Part shown: positions 22,223 through 35,600 of the stretch, one piece after another
Layout of the letters: the number at the start of each line of letters is the position of its first letter
Numbering within the stretch: position 1 is the stretch's first letter
NCBI GenBank assembly: GCA_013398295.1
Contig: VZSF01003319.1
Span: 646,142-710,141 of the forward strand
Reading direction: 5' to 3'
DNA: 64,000 bases
Source: Chionis minor
Taxonomy: Eukaryota; Chordata; Aves; Charadriiformes; Chionididae
Program-made: the position numbers and the translations under genes
The notes under the pieces: generated by a model
What the model was told of the DNA's origin: nothing
Databases searched by the model: none
The model's input: the letters and a program-made list of their open reading frames with translations, nothing else

Positions 22223-25200
22223 TTAATGGACATGCATTCCAAGTCTTCTTATGCCTGTGGCCACGTTTGAATTCATATGCCTCAGTGAAATACCTAACAA
22301 GAGCAATTTAAAAAAAAATACATAGTTTAATGAATTATAAAGCTTGGTCTTCAGGGTTAATAGCTATTTACCTAATTAAAATGCTTCGAAATTTTTTTCC
22401 AGGTTTTCTATGGTTATTAGCTTTTTGATATTTTTTCCCTCTTTTCCCTCCATTAGTTATTTTTCTATGATCAAGAATGATTCTTGTTTTACAATAATGA
22501 CAGGAGTAAATTAGGGTGTGGACCTAACTATGATCCTCTCAGGATTTATAAATGGATGTAGCCCTAGAATGGGGATCTCTGACATAGAGTTACAGCAAAG
22601 GTACACCCCATGAGCTCAGTGGTACTGCCCTCCACCTTGGGAACTGCATCATCTCTCAGAATTTCCTCAAAATATAACAAAATTCAATTTATCTTTTTCT
22701 AGATTTAGAAGAGGGATTTGTGACTAAAACATTTTGCCCACTCCAAACAAGAAGTTTAGCACTTTTTGCAATTAAAGTTGTCTTATCCATGTACAGTCTA
22801 GTAAATTATGCATACTTCATAAATATGCATGCCTAATAATTTGGGGATATTCATAGATTATGAGACGAGCACAGAGAAAAGCCTAGCCTAAATATCACTG
22901 ATTTAAAGGACAGAAAACAGTGTTTTATAAACAAAGAAGAAAAAAAAAAATCAAAGAACAACAAAAAGACAATAAAAGAAAATAAAATACACTGTTTTAA
23001 TGACCTATTTTCACACAGCATGCCACTTTAAAGAGAGGTGATACTGCAACAATAATTATTTTTCTAATATCTATGCTTCAATGGTAGGTAGCTGATCTAT
23101 GCAACTGTGAATAAGACGGCATTCTTGAATGACATTCCAGTTTCCAGCTACAAGTAAATCAAGTATCTTACAAACATCGAAGTCTCATATGTTTGTTTTA
23201 CACATGTACATGCCACATACCACTTCTAGCTTCAGTAAATCATTCGCAAATTAATTTTAGGGTGAAAATGGAGCTTCATAAAACAAACATTTGCACTAAT
23301 TGAAATGACATATTAATGCATTTTTATTGATTCTATTTACCATTGCTTTTGTTTTACAAATTTTCTCTGCGCATTAGCATACCTAAGATTAATAAAATTA
23401 ATATTTTGTTGAAAAACTGCAGTATCCCTGTAATTACCTTAGATACAAATTGCACACATTTCATTGCCTTCATTAAGCCTGTAGCCATATGTGGCTCAGA
23501 GGATTAGTAACAAGGCAGTTAATAGGTAGCTTACTGTAGTTTTCCAGTCCGCCTTCCAAATTTTTTGCCATCCCCTCATAGCTTCTTGAAGTAGTGGTAG
23601 CCTTTGCATGCTGACGTATCCTTTCTTCCCTGGCTGAAGGAATCACCTACATGGAGTTTCAGAAAAAACAAAAACTTATAAATCACCACGGAATTGCACA
23701 AAAACAAGTTTACCTTGCCTAAAAGCTTTCCTTCCAATGAAATGGTGCTGCATGTAGTAATGAAAACTGTGAATCTGTAAATCATAACATGGCTATTAAC
23801 AATTAACAAAGCATGGGAACAGTTTTATTCCCTACAGTATTAACATAAAAGGGTATCTGGATTAAGTAAACATTCAGTTTAGACTCCTACCAGATAGCCC
23901 ACAAGCTCTTGAGTTTACCAGTAGTTTTGAGAAAGAGATGTCACAGATTTGTAGTAAGCCAGAAACAGTCAAGAGGGCAAATTGCAAATTCCACTTGTGC
24001 TCTTCCCTCAAACCAGGGAGTTACACTCGAGACTTTTATACCTTTACTATCATAACCAGGAAAACACCACTCTGCATTTCTTTGAAATGCAACTCCAAAA
24101 CTGTACCTCAATCCTGTTTCAAATTTGCCTATATACCATTCAAGTCTTTTAGCAGCGAAAATACTGAAATTGCGTATTACTCCAGTAGGTCATACAACAT
24201 AATGAGATTCAGATAGATGGCAGATTTCTACTTCCCACTCTGATGACCCAAGCTAGATTTTTCCTACTCGGTTCAAAACTTCTTTTGAAGACAACTAAAA
24301 CTGGAATTTATTGAAAAGGACACAGAAAGTAAAAACCCCTCCAAAACAAGTAAGACATAAGATAAATACTGGTTTAGTTATGAGAAATCTACCCATGCAT
24401 TCAGCACCTTCAATGTGTTTTCTGGCCCCACAAACAAACAAAAAGGCATGTCAAGATAAAATTTGAAAAAAAAAAGAAACCAAACATGTCTGACCAGAGT
24501 AAAAATAGTCTGTCTACGGTACACTAATCCAGAAAATGAAGCAAAGTTTGGAGATTTTGAAGTCTCTGGTTAAATTTAATTGAAATATCTTATATACACG
24601 ACTGTAAAAATCCATGCGTAAAAATCATTGTATGTGGCCATAAAAAGTCCATTAGGTAGATTAGATTAAATTGTTTGTAGGTGTGGATAATCTGGTGTAT
24701 AGGGAACATGGAAGTTACTTATAAGGGATGACATGTTAAAATGCTGGAATGTTTGCTCTTCTCAGAGTGAGCTTCAGTTTGTTGCTTTTTCAGGCACTCT
24801 CAGGGTCTGCTCCTTAAATATGATGCCAATGAACTCTTGAACCAAGAAACTAGCTGCTACAGAACTGAATACGGATGAAGTTAAAAGAGGCCTTTTACTT
24901 CTTAAAAGCATCAGGCTTTAAAGCATTGAGCTGAACCCAGGCTGGAGCTGAAGCAATCAACAGCTACCAGAACACGATGACTCTTACAGGATGGTCTCGG
25001 TCCCTCTCACAGGTCCTGCCCTGCCATCAGAACAAAGATACCCACAGAACAAAGCCAGCACCAATAAAACAGACACATCCCCATCTTCAGTTGCATCTTC
25101 AGCAAATAAGCTCCCCATCAACTTACTTTGTCAGTCCTAGAGTTTATCCTACTAACTTGAAACCAAAGGACATGAAACAATGTGAAGAGAGGATCATCAT

Positions 25201-28200
25201 TGTTTGTGTGTTGGATTTGTACAATGCAGGAGAGCAGGGGACTGGGTCAGACAGGACTCCAGCCTCATTTCACTACGTTCAGGTGTGCGTACACAAGAGA
25301 ATGGGAGGAGGATGGGGTGGGAACGGGGCAGGTCTTTTTGCTCATAAGCAATCATTCGCTATCCCACCTCATAAGGTATTTTCTCTCTACATCTCCTATG
25401 AGAATGATTCGATTCATAAAACATGCTAAGTGATTGCAAATATCCTGCAAAATCACGTTCTTTTGGGCTCTGCTTAGCTATCAGTTAGGCATGCTCTGCT
25501 TACAGCGCTGACAGATCACTAAAGGATGCAAAGAGCCAAGCTTTTGAAAGGCGTGAGGTTTTGCTTTTGTTTTGGCAGTCGGGATCCAAAACAGCTAAAG
25601 CCATTGAAGCTTTAGAATTTCATCAAATGCAAATTGCCAGCTTTGGTACACAGAAGGTTAATACTGTACTTCTTAGCCCTGGAGTGATGTATGAAAATAT
25701 ACAATCAGTGACTTTAGGAAACCCATCTAAGCCCTGCATGTACATTTTTCACTTCACCAGTTACTGTGGTGGTAGCCAGTAGATCTAATTTCAGCAAGTT
25801 TGTGTTCCTGACAGCAGTCACATCAAATTACAGAATCTTCCAGACTTAGCTGGCACCTTCATCTCAGCCTTTCTATCAAATAATATGCCTGTTGCCTTCA
25901 TCATGCAATCCTTAATTATCTGAAAATCAGCAGACTGCTGCTTGTGCCAGCAAAGGAAATGAGGAAAGAATAGTGTTCTTTCCAATGCACATGCCTGGAC
26001 ACCCTTCAGAGACATCTGATTTGATTGCCAGTAACAATATTCCATTGATGTTCTTTTTTTACATCTATGGCTTAAGGCCCTTTCCCTGAATAATTAGCTT
26101 ATGCATGCACATATTAAAACCGGCATTTTTTTTTTCTTTTTCTTGGTGACAGAGATGCTGCGAATTTTAGTCCTGATTTTCCAACAGGTGCTTCTTGGTG
26201 GATAAATATGATGTGTCCCTAGGGCCACTATACGGTGCTGAAAAAAAACATTAGGAAGAAGGGTGAAGACTGTTTACCACGGAAGAATGCCGTGCATAGA
26301 TCTCATGGGAGACTCACAAAATATCTTATCTTAGTCCCAGACAGAGGTGTTCTAATTTCTTGGAATCAGATACAAACCCCAAAGGGGATCAAGGTCAACA
26401 CAACAAACTAGGTGATCCATCAACAACCTAATTACATTCTATTGACCCAGAAGAAATTCCAGAAGCCACAGAGATACCTCAGGATGCTGGAACAGTATCT
26501 ATCAATTTCTGGCCTCTGGGTCTTGTCATTACCTGACATCTCCACTGCTAAAACCACTCCTTAGGAATCTTATCATCATTTCTGTAACCTGATTATTTAG
26601 ACTGGATGCCAGTACCTAACAAACTGCTCCAGGCTAAATTCTAGCAGGCTGCATCATATAAGGGATTTTGTTCCTTGTAATATCCTGCCTTTCATTAACA
26701 ATGTAAAATTTTTTAAAATAGGCTTCTTTGGAAACCACCCACTTGATATTTGCCTACGTGTTGCCATGCATTTCAGGAAACCTGGCTAGAGGGGAAGTCT
26801 GTTGTCTGCCTCAGTTATAGAAGAGCTGAACCTTCCTAACTTAACAAATAAGGAAGGATAATAATTAAATATTTAAAAAAACCAAAACCCAAAACCAAGA
26901 AGACTATGCATGGAGAAATTAACTAGTCCATATCTTCCTCCCTCTTCTCACTTTTTTAACTGGTATGTTAACAATTCAGGTTATTGTCTCCTTAGGACAG
27001 GGATATAATCTGTGTGCCGATTTGTCCAGAGAACTACCCCACTTTTGTGTACGCTATCAATTACAAAAAGTAATCAAACTCATGCATGAGTAACGTGCTT
27101 TACAAGTGTTTCTTGGTGGCGGACCAGCAGAACTGCTTTTTTCAAGGATGTCCACTAGTACGTTGAGGATAGCTGAAAAAGGAAGCAGGAGAACTGCACT
27201 GGAAACATAAAAAGAAATGGAGTATAAGGATTGTCTTTCTCTCACAGTCTGATGACTTTTCTGGGTGATGGAAGTAGACAGTGCTATTGGCAAGAAATGA
27301 ATATTAAAATATAAAATAAAAGGTACGCTAGGTCAAGTCCCAGGACTGTGAAGCACTGCGAGCGTGAACTGTAAAAAGCACTCAATTGTTACAACTATAT
27401 TGAACTGTAGACTATGCATTTCTTTTTGTTTATTGACTCATGCCACAAATATTCCCTAATTCCAAATCTCAGCCACATGCAGGAAAATATATTTGTTCTG
27501 CAATCTAAATGGACTAATAAAAACAACATTCAACCATTTGGAACTGAAATATTCATGAGATACTCAGGGAACAATGAAACCGAATTGCTTCAGCTATCCT
27601 AAAGGAACAAGAGTCAAGAAAACACAGGAGTAACTAGAAGTTGTTCTACTGTGCCTTCAAACTTTGTTCTTTGTTTTTCTTTTGCCCTTTGCTCCTCTTA
27701 CTTCAAATCAAGCAGCTTCATTCCCATTTCGCAGACACTACACCTGGCTACCCAGGTGGCTCATAACCATTTATTTAAATTTTAGCCTGTGGAGTTAAAT
27801 TACTGTGAAAGCAAAATAGGAGACTACTTTACCAACCTGAGTGAACTTCCTTTGCCACAGTATAGTCATATGGCCGGATCACATATTTATGTGAGTGCGC
27901 CCATCTTCATGAGAGTCCAAATAAATATTGAAATTAATTTTAAAAGTTTCCTAAAATGTAACGCTTAAGGTTTACCTCAGAGAAAACTGCCTATCCCTTG
28001 CCTGCTATAATTAAAAGATACTACTTTTTTGAGAAATAGCTCTAGGCTCAAGCTTATATTAACTGACCATTTCCTACTTTAATGAAACATACAATCCAAA
28101 TAAGAAAACCAGTTTCCTAATTAAAATTGCAAACGGTATAACTAAAGTATCTTACATCATTATTAAAAAATCTGGGTCAGTGCTATTCTTGCCAGGAATT

Positions 28201-29594
28201 AAATGGTTCTAGAAATAATGCACAGTGGGGGCAGTTATTTTAAACTACCGCAGTTCTTGGACCCTTGGACCTGTACAACGTCTACAGCTGAAGAGGACGC
28301 TATCTATGTCTGTTCAGTATCTGTCTGTCTGGGTGAGCAGCAAGTAATTTCACATGATACTGCCACTGTTTATCATCCTCTATTCTTAGCATCTATCTAG
28401 CTAGTAATGGCAAATACAACTGTCACCCCTTCCTTTTTAATGGATGTCCTTTTTTACAAGGGAAGATTGGGCACACCTGTAATAGGACATGAGCGGTCTC
28501 CCTGTCTCCCATTTCACAGATGTATTCACTTAACACAGACTTTTTCAGCTCAACATTATAGGTAGGAAGGCAACTAAAACCGAAATACAAAATAAAGCAG
28601 TAATCAGCCTGCTAACTCATGGAAATAAGAGATATTTTACAGAACGCAGACAAACTTTTCAAGGAGCCTTTGATCTACTCTGGTCATTTAGATGATGTTC
28701 CAGCTACCAGGAGTACCCTGAATGCCTGCACTACAACTTTCCCTCCCCCAGACCCTTTTGGTGCAATAGCCAGTGGTGCCCACCCACCCACCTACAACTT
28801 CTTTACACACCATGTTAGGACAAAGGCTGCTCTGGCTGCAGCCAGCCTACTCTCCTCCCTCCAGCTTCTTCCTGCTCCCCAAAGCTGCTCAGCGTGTCCG
28901 TAGCCTTCTGCACCACCTCAACGCGTACACAGCCAGCTCTCTGAAGCCCCAGTTAGGGCTTCTGCGTCAACACTGAACCAATATTTAAAGTCAGGTAATA
29001 TTAACATCACTCAAACCCACATCTTCAAATCCAAGATCTGCTTCCAATTGTTTAAATTCTTGTCCCCTAGAAGATGTTTCAATACCAAGAAGGAATAGGT
29101 TTGGTATGAATTATTGTATACTCAACTGTTCTTTTGATGAATAAAAGAAAAGAAATAGCCCAGGGGGGAAAAGAACTTTCTAAGTTTTTGCTCTAGAAAA
29201 CTAATTTTTCCCATTGACTTAATTGACAAGTTTTGACATGTTCTTTAATGTTGATGACCATTTTTTGCCAATATAAAATGTCTCTTGACAATTTCTTACA
29301 GTTTTCAAACCTTAAATAATCCTCACATAATACATACTATTCAGGGAAGTCACACGGATGCAGGATACAAATATTAAGAGAGGATTTGGAAACTGAAGAA
29401 ATAAACAGCACTAGCTTACCCAGATTTATGTACCGCTTACCTTTCTATCAAGCTGGCTTGTGCTTACAGCAGTACAGTTAAAACAGGATCTTAGTGATTT
29501 TGCACACAAGAAGCTTCAGTAAGTTCATTTGGTTTGATACAACTAACTTGCCCCAAAAGCCTTGTATTTGCACAGCCTTAATTATGTGCTCTTA
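22223..29594. other. Non-coding AT-rich DNA; two very weak exon-like stretches; one C-rich island
   Basis: A 112-nt minus-strand interval (23535-23646) and a minus-strand frame at about 27060-27185 have splice-like borders (see findings). A pyrimidine- and GC-richer island lies at about 28690-28970 with a 94-codon frame rich in Pro, Ala and Ser, not recognised. A 150-codon plus frame at 24977-25429 has no family signature. Confidence 0.5.
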
Positions 29595-29665
29595 AACACA
29601 CTCTAGAACCTCAATGTCTCTCTTGTAGAGAGGGGCCCAAAACTGAACACAGTATTCAAGGTGAA
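29595..29665 (-). mobile_element. Short CR1 reverse transcriptase fossil
   Basis: On the minus strand the translation reads HLEYCVQFWAPLYKRDIEVL, matching the thumb region of the CR1 reverse transcriptase. It is broken by a stop shortly after. Similarity is lost on both sides, so only about 70 bases survive. The equivalent region in the 45.6-kb CR1 copy reads [20 protein letters not shown]. Confidence 0.75.
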
Positions 29666-32600
29666 TAAACAAGAAGCAACCCAAACAAGCTGACGTTTCT
29701 GTTTTCTGAAGGCAACATGGGTAATAGAAAAGTAATATATCTTTTCATCTTTGTAAATCAACCATTAGGAGTTTTTTTATTGAAATCCCTCTTTGATTCC
29801 AAACATGTTTTGGACTTGCAAGTTCAAAACATCTGGGTTTTGTTGGATGGTTTTTTATTTATGTGTTTTGGGTATTTTTAAATATATATCATGTTTCCAT
29901 GCCTATTCACAAAAGATCTGAATCTGGGTCAGTTAAGCCTGCCCAACATTGTGGTTACTACTAACAAATACAAGTATTTACATTAGAATTTTTATTTAAG
30001 AAATATCATAACTGAAACAAGACATATCACGGATATCAGCTTTAAAAAAATCACAGATTATATGTGAACTGTGCAGAAACCAACTAATCAGAATTTATTT
30101 ATAAAAGCAGAGTAAGATGGTATAAATAAATGAGAGAAAATTAAAGTATAGCACTTGAAACAACTTTGATAATAATGTTTTATCACCCTCTAATTTTCTG
30201 TTCAGAAATTTCATTTTTTAGTTCATAATTTTTGTTGGAGAGCTGCTCAAACCACTGGATTTCAAAAAGATCTCGAGTGATTCTATGTCTTGTAAGCCAG
30301 ACATGTCCAATAATAAACCTCCTAATGGGAAGAAATTAATGACAAATTAAGTTCTGGCTCTCCTCTTTGGAGAGGACTGCTGCTCAGAAGTTGCTAGCAA
30401 ACAGTCATTATATTAAGCCTTTACCTACTGAGTTACTGAAGCTTTAGATTTTAATCCGTACTCTAGACGATACCTTTGTTTTTTAAGGTATCTTTCACAA
30501 TTTTCCTAAAAAGAGAAAGCCAGTTCTTCACAGCACATCTGGAATAGTAAGATACCTGTATTGCATAGAAGATGATGTTCTTTCTCTGCCTCATATTGGT
30601 AAATGAACTCATTTAAACCATGATTAATGTTTGGCTCAGTGTCACATAAATTTGTTTAACAGCTGATACTACATAAATCAAGATGGCTGGGTGCCAGCTC
30701 TCTTAAAACACTGCACTCGGTGCATACCACGCATCCCATTCCAAACACACGTTTGCTTCCCCTCACTACAGAAAATTACCAACATGTAGAATTAAGACCT
30801 AGAAACACCCATCCTGCCTTTTCTGTTTGCTATCAAACATGGCTAAAAATGCAACCAGAAATATGGTGACAGTAAGTAAAAATTGTAAGTTACATGAATA
30901 CACTTCAGAGTTTACATTCTATTTGCTATTCTTTTACTTGCATGGTAATGTAAGGAACACTAAACCAGATGGAAGATTGGTAAGGCTGACATGTTCTTTC
31001 AAAATACAAATGTCAGATACATCTCAAACTCTGATTAAAATTTCCTTAATTTTGAGTCACGCAGATCTATTTTTTGACTTGGGTCATCTCTACATGCAAT
31101 CAGATCATATATCTGTATACTCAGGCAAGGAATGGCTAAGGCTGTGGTGATCTCCACTGCAGTTTCCTCTCAAAAAAGTAATAAACACACTTCTGAGTAC
31201 TTGGCAATGCCAACCAGGAAGGATGCAATCATGTAAATTGGCTCGTCCAAATAATTTGCATATGCAGGGAGAGGCAGTGTGCTAAGAATGCACAAAAATA
31301 CAGTAAAATACAGTACACAACTTATGTGTTAATTCAGTTGCCCCCTTGCTAATACCATGCAAAATAATCCCTTCACATCCCAAAATGTGAAGAATGGCCA
31401 AGGTATATACAACATTTTTAAAGGTACAGCTTCAATCTTTTAATCGCAGCAAGCTGGGAGTACCATCTCACAGATTTAACTAACAATGGTTGCAGTAATA
31501 TGACTAAAAGTCCACTGAACTAGGAAAAGCATTTCTAGAATTATGAAGTCATTGAAAAGCAAGTGAAAATAACAAGCAAGAAATACACAGGCAATTTATG
31601 ATGTAAAAAAAACCTGGCTAATTGACAGGGAGTAGATAGTATCACTTTTGAAGTATATAATCAATATTCATTATACAGTTTAAAGACACTCCCTGTGGTC
31701 AATAGTTCCATACTATGCTCTATGGAAATAATTCCATGCTGTATGAAGCACAGTACTTGATATAAAGTGTGACATTCAGTACTTACGGCAAAGCCATTCT
31801 GTGTCATCTCTGTCATTTAGCATTGGGCAAGATCCAGCGCCAGACAAATGCGCACTGTAATTAGAATGAGTCAAGCTTACACTTGCAATATAGCAGATAC
31901 CTATAAATTGACTAGACTTCTCAATTATTTCAGATGACTTTACTCAAAATAGCGAAGATTGCTTACCAATGTCCACATTTAGGCTTGAATTAGATATGCA
32001 TTAGGTAATTAGACATTCAAAATAGCTGTTAGAATTGTTAGCTGGCTCCTGCTTCTCAAAAGGCCAAAGTAGCTGACAATGGCTAATAACTGAGTATTTC
32101 ATGTGAAAAAGGATATGCGGACATAATTACTGCTGCAACCTCATCAGACCAGCCAAGTCTAATTAAGTGTCAAGCTAGAGTTACAAAAGGGTTATGAGAT
32201 TTCCCTTAAAAACGACAACTCAGCATGGTGACACACAGACAATAAAACTACCTCAAGAGCAAGAAGAACATGACTTTTATGTAGGTCTCTGACTAATGTT
32301 ATGAAGAAGACCCTGTTCTTTCACATTATTCAAACTAGATTATTGAAATTAATGCACAATTGAAATACTCAACCTGTAGCCAAGAAATAAAACTTTGTGA
32401 AATGTTTCCTCCTTCAATTAACATGTCCTTAAAAACATGTTAATAACACTTTTAATTGTTTTTCCCTCCAAATCAAACATAGGTGGCTCTTGCAAGGTTT
32501 ACCTCTTTTCATTTGTAATTATTTACCCTTCTAATTGCTAGTCGATTCTGTTACTATCTTACTTATTATTAAATTGATGATTAAAATATGAATCTTCTGT

Positions 32601-35600
32601 ATTCTGTTTATAGGCACAAACCAATCATACAGGTAAACGAAAGAGAGTAGTGTGTTAGATATTCAGACATAAAGATGGGTAGAAAATCATATTATTAACT
32701 TTCTTGATTTCAAACAGCTTTCCTCATTCCACATTGCACTGACACAAAGCTTTCAAGTTTTCATAAAAGTCTTGCCAGAGTAAAAAGTCTGGTTTTTATC
32801 TAGCCTTAGCGTACACTATGTAAAGAGAATGTACATATCTCAGAGATTATGTCAGACTCTCAGATATCAGCATGTATTAAAGCAAAAATCTGATTCTTAA
32901 GAATAAAAAATGCAATGGTGACACAAACACATTTTCTATTCTGCTTATCATCCTGCAGGTATACATCAACATTCTTCATAACTTCTTCTTTAATGCAGCA
33001 ATGAGTTTTCCTCATTTGAGAAACGGCTCTCAAAAACAAAAGGCAATCAGTGCAGCATTATTACACCCCATTATTTCTAGAAGTGGCTGCCCATCTTAAG
33101 TCAGAACAAGGATTCTTCTTTTACTTCTTCCACAGAGCTCTGTCATTTTCTATATATTTGTGCTGAATAATATTGATCCTTTTTAATTTAAAAATTTAAT
33201 AGTGTTTCAACTCAATTCCTGCCGCATTACTTACCATGTAGAGCAACAGAGCCATGCTAATGCTTGCTGTGGTAACAATGCAGAATTTGCTCAGATTTTA
33301 CTATTAAGAGACACTAAACTCTTCAAGTGTGGCATGCTAATCATGTTCTAATTCTTCATCCATCTGTTCTGAACTTTTCTCCATTCCTCTCCCTAAATCT
33401 GCTGACAATCCCATGCCACTGAATATTATTACAGTTCCTAGAACTGTTCAGAATATATTTTATCTTGCTCAGGGAGTCCTCCTAATAATATGAATATGTA
33501 CACGGAATATCTTAAACTGACTGGCAGCCCGTCACCTTTTCCTCAGCCAAGACAGCTATTTTGTATTTTAATATCTTCTCTTAAAAATGCAAGAAAGAAT
33601 GCTTTACTACTTTTAACACTGCTTTTAACCCAATCACAGCTCTGATTTTCCTTCCTACTCAAGCAGTGGTGTCTGTGCTATGAACTAATCAAACACCATT
33701 CAGCCAAGAGGATGAAATCCCAGGCTCGCTTAAAGAAATTACAAATAAAGCTTCTGTTTGTTTCAGTAAGATTTTTCTTTGTCATTTTGGATTAGTTTTC
33801 TGGTATTTTGCTTTGTCATGCCATCAGTTTGGATGGGAAAACAGGACACAATCACTGGCGTAACGCAGCCCACTCCTACTGATGATTTGAATGAAGGTAT
33901 TGAGATTTGCACTTGCACATAACAACAACTTTGCTGCCCCAGTAGAATACCTTTTACCTTCAAAAGCAGATAGGCTGTTAAGCTATTTAAAAACCACGAG
34001 AACCACTTTGTTTGACTTTTTAGTACTACAGCTGAGTTCCAAATACAGTCAGTGCTACGCAGTATTGAAAACAATCCTTCATCTCACAGTCTGAATGGAG
34101 GAATCAATGTAGGCATCCTGCAGTATCCCGATTATCTGCCGAGATAAGGTAAGGGTATGCATCACCTCATCCTCTCCACTCTTAATGAAAAGGGCATCAG
34201 CGTGCTTGAGCTGGACTGCTAACCAGGGCAGTCAGAGACCTCAGCAAAATGACGCCCCATCATCTAATATCAACAAAGAGGGAAGGATTTAAAAACAGAG
34301 TGCAAGGGGACGCAACATGCAGCGTTTGTGCACTTGCCCTGAATACATTTATTTGCTTTCCTAAAACTACCTTATTTGCAAAAAGGGAACACGATCAACT
34401 TTTGAGAATCTTTCAGGGGAGGGTGGCCAGTTTCTGAGTTGATGGGGGCTGTAAGCTACCCTACATCACTGAAAGAGACATTTTAGTTACTGCTGAAATT
34501 AAACAATATCTAATAAAAGCCAAAGAAACTTAGCTCTAAGCGTAAGTTGTGTGAATGACAAGATCCTGTTTACATGCTGTATTAGGGCTTCTCTTTTGCT
34601 GCATGCAAGTTTCATTTTACTATTGATGTCACTTGTTTAATTTTGGGGTATCATACATGAGTAGATTAAATTCTGGGAGCTCTGAAGAATGGTTTACACC
34701 CACATATACGAGAACTTGTCTGTAAAATCACAGTACTGCAGCAAAAAAATGTACTAAATTACTTTCTGGGCTTTTTTTTTTTTTTCAATGGGACTTTGCC
34801 CATTCAAGCAAGCCTGCGTTGCTGACCACAGTAATACAGGTAGCATGAAACAGAAATAAATCAGAAAGAAGATAAGCTATTGAAGTGACACTCATATTTC
34901 AAAGGCATTGCCTTTCAGGATGAAAATAGATTTTGAGAATTTTCCAGTCATTTTAAAAACTCAAGTAATTAAAAAAGAAAGAGATTCTAGATACTTATTT
35001 CTCTCAGGTATCATAAAAATCAAACTATAAATTTCCCATTATGTTTATCATAATAAAATCTATTCAGAACCACACAGGCAATGCATAAAATTCACTTACA
35101 GAAGGTGCTTCTAAAAGCTTGACACCTTAAAAAAAAAGACAACTGATGTTTCCCATTGTCTCTGTATATAGAGCAAATTGACTGCTTTAAATATATTGCA
35201 GTAAAAGTCTTGCTGGAGTGAAATTTTAGTACTGTCAGATCTTTGTAATTGTTCCTTATTTTTGGTGCAGCACTCGGCATCTTTGCTGTCACCTAGTGTT
35301 GCACAGATAATTATGAAAAACAAAATCCAAAACCATGAAGAATATTTTTCACATTATAGAAGCAACTATTGAAAAAAAAAAGCCAATTTCCAGTTTAAAA
35401 TTTGTATTTTGTTTTTTTAAGTAACAAAATACAAAACTCTGGACACTTACTGTATAATAACCCAAGAACGCCGAATGGCATAAATCCCCAAATAAACATC
35501 TATTTTGTATTTTGTTATATATATCCACATCGTGCACAAGTGAAAACCTCTAGAGTAAAAGTGTCATAAGGAAATCAACGAATAGTTTGGAAAATTGGAG

